A stretch of 5,654 bases of DNA from Acidobacteriota bacterium (GTDB lineage Bacteria > Acidobacteriota > Blastocatellia > RBC074). Made by a program: the position numbers and the translations under genes. Every line of letters begins with the position of its first letter. The stretch's first letter is position 1. The notes under the pieces are model-generated. The model was given only the letters and a program-made list of their open reading frames with translations. It did no database searches and was not told where the DNA came from. Shown here piece after piece: positions 1 to 4,786 of this stretch. The stretch covers positions 1-5,654 of the forward strand of contig JABFSD010000057.1 of the NCBI GenBank assembly GCA_013140935.1, given 5' to 3'.

Positions 1-1
1 T

Positions 2-694
2 ACCAAACCCGCGCTCTCGACGATGGTCGAAGATTACTATTTGTTCGTAATCGAAAAATTCGAGACCGCGAGTTCGGCGGAAAAGCTGTTGGCGCAACAC
101 GGCGGAACGCTCGCGCAAACCTTACGCTTTGAACGCAAGCCGCTCAGCCCCGACTCACAAACCGAAGCCCTGAGCCAACGCATTTCTTATTATCAGGATG
201 ATTTGGTGTTGTTAGATTGGAATGCGGCGATCATTTATGACGCCGATTATGAAGACACGCTTAACGTACTCGAATTGCTCAACGTCGAATTGCTCGAAGC
301 ACGTTATGTTGACGCGCAACTCGATCAAAAGTTGGAAGAATACGCGCGACTGATTCGCCAGCCGAAAGAAAAAGCGATCCCTTTTCGCAACCCTTACGCC
401 AAAGCGATTCAGGATTTGGCCGAGTTGCGCATCGAATCGGCTTTGCTCTCAGAGCGCGTCGAGAACGCCCTGAAACTCATTGGCAATCAATATCTGGCCC
501 GCCTGCATGACTTAGCCGCGCAACGTTTCAACCTGCAAGAGTGGGAACGCCAAATCAAACAAAAGCTCGACGTAGCCTCAGAGTTTTACCAACTGCTCAA
601 CGACCGCGTACATACCGCGCAAAGCTATACGCTCGAATGGATCGTCATCATTTTGATTTTGGTGGAAGTAATAATGGGCTTCCTTCGACACTGA
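2..694 (+). CDS. C-terminal part of a membrane-anchored conserved protein, RMD1/DUF155-like
   Basis: The frame is open to the left edge, so the gene is probably cut by the window. The first ATG is at 23, but seven sense codons precede it without a stop and no clear ribosome binding site marks it. Counting from that ATG (223 residues), a motif DDLVLLDWNAAIIYD lies near residues 59-73. A long charged helical region follows (about 80-200, including LELLNVELLEARY and ENALKLIGNQYLARLHDLAA). A single hydrophobic segment, WIVIILILVEVIMGF, ends the protein at about 206-220. A helical body followed by one tail anchor is typical of RMD1/DUF155-like proteins and of a related group of bacterial conserved hypotheticals. 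The yeast and mitochondrial relatives are organellar membrane proteins; the bacterial function is unknown to me. The C-terminal membrane anchor is seen; the family assignment is from memory of similar sequences. It is the only intact plus-strand gene here and is followed by debris. Confidence 0.82.
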   Translation, partial: TKPALSTMVEDYYLFVIEKFETASSAEKLLAQHGGTLAQTLRFERKPLSPDSQTEALSQRISYYQDDLVLLDWNAAIIYDADYEDTLNVLELLNVELLEARYVDAQLDQKLEEYARLIRQPKEKAIPFRNPYAKAIQDLAELRIESALLSERVENALKLIGNQYLARLHDLAAQRFNLQEWERQIKQKLDVASEFYQLLNDRVHTAQSYTLEWIVIILILVEVIMGFLRH

Positions 695-752
695 TTCGCG
701 GCAGAAACGCTTGACCACACCTTTGCCTACGTGCCATCCGCCACAGGCTAGA

Positions 753-878
753 CAATTTGTCGTATTGCTCGAACGCGGAAAGGGCGCTTCGGTGGCAGAG
801 ATCAAAGACTATTGAGGCGATCAGAACATAGATGAGATTCACGCCCGCGTTATGCAATGGCAGGAACAACAAGCCTAA
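753..878 (+). pseudogene. Possible decayed small reading frame interrupted by one TGA
   Basis: One frame reads QFVVLLERGKGASVAEIKDY, then TGA at 813-815, then GDQNIDEIHARVMQWQEQQA and a TAA at 876-878. Both halves look like real protein (hydrophobic strand, charged helix, few rare residues) and they stay in the same frame. Changing the TGA to TGG would restore an uninterrupted tail. I do not recognise the family, and there is no convincing start codon or ribosome binding site. It overlaps the left edge of the transposase remnant by a few bases, so it may be the 3' end of a gene cut and mutated by rearrangement. It could also be chance. Confidence 0.3.
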
Positions 879-1095
879 TCACGTTCGTGGAGAGCTTCAC
901 TGCCAACGAACCCATCGCTTGCTCAAACGCGCAGGCCAGCTTTGGCAAAAGAAACCGTTTGATCGCTACATCCGCAACGAACGCCACTTTCACAAAGCGG
1001 TGGAATACCTCGAAAACAATCCCGTCGCTGCGAGACTTTGCGCCGCGTCCGCCGACTGGCCGTGGAGCAGCGCCGCCTTCGCTTGGAAACGCTAA
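874..1095 (+). pseudogene. Remnant of a REP-associated tyrosine transposase (RAYT, IS200/Y1-like)
   Basis: The C-terminal half of a RAYT is readable but spread over two frames. PNHV (874-885) matches the start of the family's PNHVH motif. ESFTANE (890-910) lies in the next frame. From 910 onward the first frame resumes with HRLLKRAGQLWQKKPFDRYI, then RNERHFHKAVEYLENNP and WPWSSAAFAW up to a TAA at 1093-1095. The family signature of 'W Q K .. F D R Y I R .. R H F .. V E Y . E N N P .. A' followed by 'W P W S S A' is unmistakable. Losing one base at about 911-912 explains the second frame change. PNHV sits directly beside ESFTANE, where family members have roughly 20 or more residues, so an internal deletion is likely as well. 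The second His of the HUH motif is not present in place (PNHVR). The N-terminal half is absent. RAYTs are single-strand transposases linked to REP palindromes; this copy is dead. Confidence 0.82.
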
Positions 1096-1481
1096 CGCCT
1101 GGGAGCGCCCGCATCATCACTGCAACGGGGCGGGCAATCAGAAAAGCCGCAAAGCGTTCCTTGTTTTAGTCTCTCGCAATGCGGACGATGGAAAAAGGAA
1201 GGCTGCGCCGCTTCTTTTACTGCCTGCCCAAATGCAGTGAGATGTGGGCACTTCCTGGCTTTCGCCGCACGCTTCATCCTCTCGATTGGGCGGATTGGGT
1301 TTGCGCTGCGACTGCAAGGGGGTGGGCCGTTTAGTCTTTTCCGCCAACTTTCGAGAGTCGGTACGGCGACGCGGAATGTTTGCGCCGCCTTAGATAGGAT
1401 GAAAACCCACGACCAAAGGCAGCCGCCTTCGCCACGCGAAGAATAATCGTTGAAGGGTTGCTGCAAACAAAGCAGCGAGTA
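1096..1481. other. About 390 bp without a convincing gene
   Basis: The segment is GC-rich and contains overlapping open frames on both strands (plus 1237-1446, minus 1092-1466). Their translations are rich in Arg, Pro, Ser and Cys, lack recognisable motifs, and have no ribosome binding sites. I read them as chance open frames in GC-rich sequence. Two small hairpins are visible: GCTGC/GCAGC at 1460-1464/1472-1476 and CTTCGC/GCGAAG at 1427-1432/1436-1441. Both lie downstream of the minus-strand gene that ends at 1482, but neither has a T-run on that strand, so I do not call a terminator. The stretch may be a dispersed intergenic repeat of this genome, which cannot be judged from one copy. Confidence 0.5.
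1107..1135. repeat. Short REP-like inverted repeat next to the RAYT remnant
   Basis: GCCCGC at 1107-1112 and GCGGGC at 1130-1135 are perfect complements around a 17-nt loop, beginning 11 nt after the RAYT stop codon. RAYT genes are commonly flanked by GC-rich palindromes that their transposases recognise, so the position is suggestive. The arms are only 6 bp in a GC-rich region, so chance is a real alternative. Confidence 0.3.
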
Positions 1482-2204
1482 CTACATCATTGATCTTTTA
1501 ATCGCTTCGGCAGCAAGGGATGCCCCTATTTTTGTTGCGACATCTAGCGCCCAGTTTCCGGCTTTAGATAGATACTCAAAGGTTTTTGCGCCATCCCCTT
1601 TTTGAGCTGCAGCTTGGGCACCCGCAACAGTTCCCACCGTAACGTCGTGTTCTGGCTCAGTTGCGTTCTCTTTAAGGGCTGCTCGCAAAGACGAAAGGTC
1701 TTTAGCTAGTTCATCTAAGGAACTGTTTCCTTTTGACTCCATCCATTGATTGAAGATGTTGCCATGTGCATGAACGTTAGTCCCAATTGCAGCTACCTGC
1801 CCGCTAATTTCGCTGATATTGATAGTGTCGTTATTCATCACGTTACCTCCATTGACTCTATATGCGTCTCGCATTGACACATTCTCCTGAGCAAGAATAT
1901 TAACCATAATATTCATTGGGTCACCACCGCCCTTGTTGCTAGATTTTATTACCTCTACCAACATGCGTAAGTCTTCTATCTGTTGTTGAGCGTGTTGGTT
2001 GACCAATCGTGTATGCTCTTTGGCATGTTGCTTGATTTCTTTTTCAATTCGAGAACTCAATAACTCAATCCAAGCAAGAAACGCCACGTTGGAGTATGAG
2101 TTATCGTTCTTTTTCGTGCCTGTGGTTGGTCTGGCTCTGGGTTTAACAACTTTACCCTGCGATGTATTGTCAATACTACCCTTGATCCCGCCCTTTTTTA
2201 TCAT
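1482..2204 (-). CDS. 240-residue protein of unknown function, second gene of the RHH module
   Basis: I chose ATG at 2204 over the upstream in-frame TTG at 2231, because AAAAGGAAAAG precedes the ATG with about 9 nt between AGGA and the codon. Regions visible: residues 1-36 are basic, Gly/Thr-rich and probably disordered. Residues 37-90 form a charged helix with coiled-coil character (IEKEIKQHAKEHTRLVNQHA). Residues 92-125 are Gly/Met/Asn-rich. Residues 127-153 look like short strands (TINISEISGQVAAIGTNVHA). Residues 160-240 are helical: LDELAKDLSSLRAALKENA, a turn at ATEPEHD, then GAKTFEYLSKAGNWALDVAT and an amphipathic end KIGASLAAEAIKRS. I recall closely similar C-terminal modules (TEPEHD, then W-A-L-D-V-A-T-K-I-G) in uncharacterised bacterial proteins, but I know no established function. 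There is no signal peptide or clear transmembrane helix. It lies 54 nt behind the RHH gene, so the two probably share one transcript. AT-richer than its neighbours, which suggests transfer. Confidence 0.85.
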   Translation of the reverse strand: MIKKGGIKGSIDNTSQGKVVKPRARPTTGTKKNDNSYSNVAFLAWIELLSSRIEKEIKQHAKEHTRLVNQHAQQQIEDLRMLVEVIKSSNKGGGDPMNIMVNILAQENVSMRDAYRVNGGNVMNNDTINISEISGQVAAIGTNVHAHGNIFNQWMESKGNSSLDELAKDLSSLRAALKENATEPEHDVTVGTVAGAQAAAQKGDGAKTFEYLSKAGNWALDVATKIGASLAAEAIKRSMM

Positions 2205-2250
2205 GTGCGCTTTTCCTTTTAGAAGGCACAAGGCTGTTGTATTGACAATA
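2165..2250 (-). promoter_or_regulatory. 12-bp inverted repeat bracketing the start site of the 240-residue gene
   Basis: On the plus strand, TATTGTCAATAC at 2165-2176 and GTATTGACAATA at 2239-2250 are perfect reverse complements. They enclose 62 nt that hold the AGGA ribosome binding site and the ATG at 2204. Each copy is also nearly self-palindromic (TATTG-N-CAATA), so they could be two protein-binding sites about 75 bp apart. Alternatively they could pair in the mRNA and place the start site in a large loop. One arm lies in the gap behind the RHH gene; the other lies inside codons 10-14. Presence is seen; a regulatory role is inference. Confidence 0.45.
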
Positions 2251-2258
2251 GACCCGGC

Positions 2259-2519
2259 CTATTTGGATAAAAACTTTTGAGTGCTTTTTGGCTTTAGCTC
2301 AAACTTTGGATTAGCAATAGGAAGCTCTTTTCCATCTTTAGTCCTAATAAAAATTTCTCCACCTGCCTCAATTACTGCCTCTATGAACACTCCACGCTCA
2401 ACCATCATTTGCACAAATGCTGACATACTCATCTTGTATTGATTAGCAAGCTTTTCAAGAGCTTGCTTAGTCGACGTCAGTAGTGTTGCTGTTACGCGAC
2501 TGCTTTTCTCTTTCGCCAT
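2259..2519 (-). CDS. Ribbon-helix-helix (CopG/Arc-type) DNA-binding protein, 86 aa
   Basis: The start is ATG at 2519, preceded by AAGGAAAGGAAAACCAGA with AGGA 8 nt upstream. The longer open frame, to 2666, begins inside the promoter and has unlike-protein composition, so it is rejected. Residues 8-13 (RVTATL) form the DNA-reading ribbon. Helix A covers about 15-29 (TSTKQALEKLANQYK), followed by the turn MSMS and helix B at about 32-44 (MSAFVQMMVERGV). This is the ordinary RHH layout; such proteins bind as dimers to short palindromes, often in cooperative arrays. A short tail, AGGEIFIRTKDGKELPI (52-68), may form a beta-hairpin, and the basic end (72-86) may contact DNA or a partner. As first gene of a two-gene transcript, directly behind an operator-like array, it is probably an autorepressor, in the manner of antitoxins and plasmid copy-control proteins. 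That role is inferred. AT-rich relative to the flanking genes. Confidence 0.88.
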   Translation of the reverse strand: MAKEKSSRVTATLLTSTKQALEKLANQYKMSMSAFVQMMVERGVFIEAVIEAGGEIFIRTKDGKELPIANPKFELKPKSTQKFLSK

Positions 2520-2584
2520 TCTGGTTTTCCTTTCCTTGTATATAGAGTTGGGGGGTCTGTGAGTACACCAAAGGGAAACTGCAT

Positions 2585-2639
2585 TTGAGGCACTGGTGCA
2601 GCACGGATGCATCACTAATGCTGCATTCGTGCTGCACCA
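2585..2639. promoter_or_regulatory. Operator-like array: four 9-bp pseudo-palindromes at 11-bp spacing
   Basis: Four sites fit RTGCWKCAY: GTGCAGCAC (2596), ATGCATCAC (2607), ATGCTGCAT (2618) and GTGCTGCAC (2629). Each is separated by exactly 2 bp, giving a period of 11 bp, close to one helical turn. A weaker fifth unit, TTGAGGCAC (2585), keeps the phase with 6 of 9 matching. The array is also symmetric as a whole: TGGTGCAGCACG (2594-2605) is the perfect reverse complement of 2628-2639, with most inner positions also pairing. It abuts the -10 box at 2639-2644 and covers the likely transcription start, ideal for repression. RHH proteins such as CopG and omega typically bind phased repeats on one face of DNA, so the adjacent RHH protein is the natural ligand (inference). 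Confidence 0.75.
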
Positions 2640-2666
2640 TAATAGCCAGAAAGACAAAACTGTCAA
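2639..2666 (-). promoter_or_regulatory. Sigma70-type promoter of the RHH module
   Basis: On the minus strand, TTGACA (2666-2661) matches the -35 consensus exactly. TATTAT (2644-2639) matches five of six -10 bases, with a 16-bp spacer. Transcription would begin at about 2632, inside the phased repeat array, leaving a leader of roughly 110 nt before the RHH start codon at 2519. No other gene lies in this direction between promoter and RHH gene. Confidence 0.75.
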
Positions 2667-2818
2667 TGAGCTTGAGCAAATCGGAGTATTTGATTTGTAG
2701 GGTTAATCGCTGGTCTACGAGGCTAAGGCACCATTTCTAGGCTCGTCAGGCCAGTGCTTGATACGGGGAGCGCAGTCTATTTTAGCGATGGTGTAGAGTC
2801 AATGGGCAGATTTCATAT
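2667..2818. other. Non-coding junction between the RHH module and the truncated protease gene
   Basis: About 150 bp with stops in all useful frames and no family resemblance that I can see. A CAAATC/GATTTG hairpin (2677-2682/2692-2697, 9-nt loop) is the only small structure noted. This is where the right boundary of an inserted cassette would lie, because the protease frame degenerates here. I found no matching direct repeat near the left side of the module (about 1440-1490) to serve as an attachment or target-site duplication. Confidence 0.4.
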
Positions 2819-2986
2819 TCAAGTGAAACATACTTCCTGACTGAAAAGACAGACAATGGAGCCGGGGTCTACTTTGGCAGTCGTGCCGATGGTGATGCCG
2901 CCATAGGACAATTTCACCGACATCGGAATGCCGCTGTCGTCGTCTTCGTAACGATGCTCGTAATCGAAATGAAGAACTTTGCTCAT
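2819..2986 (-). pseudogene. Truncated retropepsin-like aspartic protease, 55 codons
   Basis: The frame starts at ATG 2986, 2 nt behind the stop of the DUF5678-type gene (TGA-TC-ATG), so it was probably translationally coupled to it. Residues 1-18 are acidic and aromatic (FDYEHRYEDDD). Residues 22-37 look like a beta-hairpin (MSVKLSYGGITIGTT). Residues 38-50, KVDPGSIVCLFSQ, resemble the active-site loop of small retropepsin-like proteases, where the motif is normally V-D-T/S-G-A followed by C/I-F-S. Here the catalytic-loop residue after Asp is Pro (codon CCC; one base change from ACC or TCC). The frame stops at residue 55, whereas family members run well over 100 residues. Premature end plus damaged motif point to a dead gene cut off near the RHH cassette. 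The family call is from motif and gene context only. Confidence 0.6.
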
Positions 2987-2988
2987 GA

Positions 2989-3351
2989 TCAGATTCCGAT
3001 CAAAGGCGGCTCATCAGCGGCGGCGACGCGATGCAGCACGACATCGCCATTGCCGAATCCGGCGGCTTGGTGTGCGGCGCGTACTGCGGCACGATCGGAA
3101 CTATGCGCAATTAAACGGTCGCCGGCCAGCGCGAGCCATTCGCCAGCGTATTCGTTGGCGTGTTCGCGCAACCATTGTCTGGCCGTGTCTCCTTCAGGCC
3201 AGGATTGATTGGGCAGACGTTTATCAAGTGACGTTTTCGTCGAAACCGGCCCGGCACTTCGGTCAATCAGCAACTCAGTCAAATGACGTTGTTCAGGTAA
3301 AGGCAATTCATCTATTTGTCGCAAAATGTTTTGAATCGTTAAGGTAGACAT
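2989..3351 (-). CDS. DUF5678-type small protein, 120 aa
   Basis: The start is ATG at 3351, 10 nt behind AAAGGAG; an upstream in-frame start at 3390 would lie before the promoter's -10 box and is rejected. Residues 1-31 are a helical, leucine-rich head (IQNILRQIDELPLPEQRHLTELLIDR). A Pro/Ser/Thr-rich linker spans about 32-55. Residues 56-109 carry the DUF5678-like segment: WLREHANEYAGEWLALAGDR, LIAHSSDRAAV and AAGFGNGDVVLHRV. The pattern 'Y A G . W . A L . G D R . I A' is the family hallmark; its molecular role is unknown. The tail DEPPLIGI runs almost into the next start codon. In genomes that I recall, such genes sit directly ahead of small aspartic-protease genes, as here, so the pair probably acts together; its partner here is truncated. 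Confidence 0.82.
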   Translation of the reverse strand: MSTLTIQNILRQIDELPLPEQRHLTELLIDRSAGPVSTKTSLDKRLPNQSWPEGDTARQWLREHANEYAGEWLALAGDRLIAHSSDRAAVRAAHQAAGFGNGDVVLHRVAAADEPPLIGI

Positions 3352-3376
3352 TCGATGCAAGCTCCTTTCGCCTGGC

Positions 3377-3382
3377 ATTATA
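3377..3382 (-). promoter_or_regulatory. Perfect -10 box (TATAAT) of the DUF5678-type gene
   Basis: On the minus strand TATAAT at 3382-3377 lies 25 nt ahead of the ATG at 3351, just upstream of the AAAGGAG ribosome binding site. Transcription would start at about 3370, giving a very short leader. No good -35 hexamer is seen at 16-18 bp upstream (TACAAG at 17 bp is poor), so strength and activator dependence are unclear. Confidence 0.5.
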
Positions 3383-3449
3383 GCGAGCAAGGGCTGAGGC
3401 TTGTAGCCTGAATCGAATCACTCGCAAATAAAAGTTAGGGCAGCTTTCC

Positions 3450-4772
3450 TTACTTTTCATACCGAACATCCCGCAACACCAACGCAGCTTGACTCGCCTT
3501 TCCTTTAGCGAATTCTTCTTTGTGGCGTTCGAGCGGGAGCCAGTAAGTACCGATTTTGTCATAGCGGTCGGTGTATTTGGTTTGGCCGACAAGGGTGCCG
3601 GTTTCGTTGGAGTAAAAGGTGAGTTCCGCCTGATTGGCAATGAAGCGTTGGTCGTCGGTCTTGAGGCTGGTGACTTGATTGACGAAGCGCACGCGCCCGT
3701 ATGAGCGGGAGATGCGCAGGATTTCGCGGTCGCGCAGCAGGAAGCTCGAACCGGTGGCGGTGTCGTCGCTCACGATGATTTCGGTGGTGAGATCGTTAAT
3801 GTCGCCAAAGCCGATTTGCGCGGTGGCATAGAGTTCGTCAAAAGGTTTGGCCTGACGATAGCTGACGAACTGGCTCAACTCGGCGTGTGTGGCGGCTTTG
3901 ACCGTGGCGTCGGCACATTCAATTTCAATTCGATAAGCGCGTGTGACGCGCAGCTTGCCAGTCACCGCCGCGCCGCTGTCGCGCGAGTAACTAAACTCAG
4001 CCGTGAAGCCGGGAAACTTTTTATCCCATGTGTATTGGCTCTCGTGCGCTTTGCGAAAGAGCGCGCGAGCTTTTGAATTTTCAGGCGCTGATTTTTTGGT
4101 CGCGGCGAAGTGGTTGAAATCTTCGGTCTTGAGAAAGGTCTTGCCCGCGAATTGCGCTATGCGCAAGCGCGCGTCTACTGACATCTCGAAAGGTTTGGCG
4201 CTTTTGGTTTTGACTTCGATGGCGTAACCGACCACGCCTACGCCACGCGCGAGGAAGTAAGTCGTAGCGTGCCACGCCGTACCGTCTTCCATCGTCCACG
4301 TCACTTTCAGACAATCTTGAAACCGGCCCATCGGCGTGTCGTAACTCGGCAGCACTTCATAAACCGAAGAAAAATGCCGCAGCATCTTGCCGTCTTCGGC
4401 GAGTTGCTCGGCCTTGAGCGGTTCACCAGGTTTCATGGTTTTGGTTAAGACGGCTACGGGCGGATCGAACAGAAAGCGTACGTCGCGTTCGTATTCCGCC
4501 GCGCCGTGCAGCCACAAACCCGACTCGTTTAACGAGAACAATGCGTAATCACCGTTTTCGCTGGCGAGTTTGTCTACATTGCCGGTGTTGACGAATTCGC
4601 GGCCCTCAAAAGCGCGGGTGCGCTTGACGGTTTGCGGTGGCGGCTTGCCGATGCGGTATTGCCAGTCATACGTCCACGCATCGCCTTGACGGATGGGGAA
4701 ATATGCAGACGGGTCGAGTGATTGCGCCGAAACTGAGATGGTAAGGAAGATGAGTGAAAGCAAGTAACGCAT
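3450..4772 (-). CDS. Exported protein with C-terminal DUF3386-type domain, 440 aa
   Basis: The ATG at 4772 is used; a TTG two codons upstream is possible, and neither has a clear ribosome binding site. Residues 1-16 form a signal peptide (MRYLLSLIFLTISVSA, probable cleavage after SVSA-16), with no lipobox Cys. Residues 24-200 form an envelope-type beta domain beginning YFPIRQGDAWTYDW; it includes PMGRFQDCLKVTW and YFLARGVGVVGYAIEV, a pattern common in secreted bacterial proteins of unknown function. After a linker, residues about 235-420 match DUF3386: ARALFRKAHESQYTWDKKFP, then GFTAEF, G-K-L-R-V, AELSQFVSYRQAKPFDE, and near the end the 'Y . D . Y . K I G . Y W L P' element. DUF3386 is known mainly from cyanobacteria as a stand-alone domain of unknown function. 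It is likely periplasmic. It lies downstream of the TonB-dependent receptor in the same direction, separated by a fold-back repeat; a shared function is only suggested. Confidence 0.87.
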   Translation of the reverse strand: MRYLLSLIFLTISVSAQSLDPSAYFPIRQGDAWTYDWQYRIGKPPPQTVKRTRAFEGREFVNTGNVDKLASENGDYALFSLNESGLWLHGAAEYERDVRFLFDPPVAVLTKTMKPGEPLKAEQLAEDGKMLRHFSSVYEVLPSYDTPMGRFQDCLKVTWTMEDGTAWHATTYFLARGVGVVGYAIEVKTKSAKPFEMSVDARLRIAQFAGKTFLKTEDFNHFAATKKSAPENSKARALFRKAHESQYTWDKKFPGFTAEFSYSRDSGAAVTGKLRVTRAYRIEIECADATVKAATHAELSQFVSYRQAKPFDELYATAQIGFGDINDLTTEIIVSDDTATGSSFLLRDREILRISRSYGRVRFVNQVTSLKTDDQRFIANQAELTFYSNETGTLVGQTKYTDRYDKIGTYWLPLERHKEEFAKGKASQAALVLRDVRYEK

Positions 4773-4786
4773 AGGCAATGTTGAAT

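Noticed and set aside
1237..1446. Plus-strand open frame, 69 codons, in the gene-poor stretch
   Set aside because: No ribosome binding site or recognisable motif; it overlaps equally open frames on the other strand, as expected by chance in GC-rich sequence.
1092..1466. Minus-strand open frame, 124 codons, across the same stretch
   Set aside because: Composition rich in Arg, Pro, Ser and Cys without hydrophobic-core pattern; it runs over the REP-like palindrome and the end of the transposase remnant, and has no start signal.
1427..1476. Intrinsic terminator for the minus-strand module
   Set aside because: Two short hairpins are present but neither is followed by a T-run on the minus strand.
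2242..2271. Plus-strand promoter (TTGACA at 2242-2247, GATAAA at 2266-2271) reading antisense into the RHH gene
   Set aside because: The -10 match is weak and the spacer is 18 bp; the TTGACA is explained by the inverted repeat arm.
2520..2666. N-terminal extension of the RHH protein beginning with TTG at 2666
   Set aside because: The TTG is part of the -35 hexamer, and the extension crosses the -10 box and operator array. Its translation is Cys/Trp/Pro-rich with no domain, and the ATG at 2519 has a good ribosome binding site.
2989..3390. Longer start for the DUF5678-type protein at 3390
   Set aside because: It would begin upstream of the TATAAT box, while the internal ATG at 3351 has a consensus-like ribosome binding site and family-like N-terminus.
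3397..3409. Terminator hairpin AGGCT-TGT-AGCCT behind the DUF3386-type gene
   Set aside because: The stem has only 5 bp and no T-run follows on the minus strand; the sequence leads straight into the next promoter.
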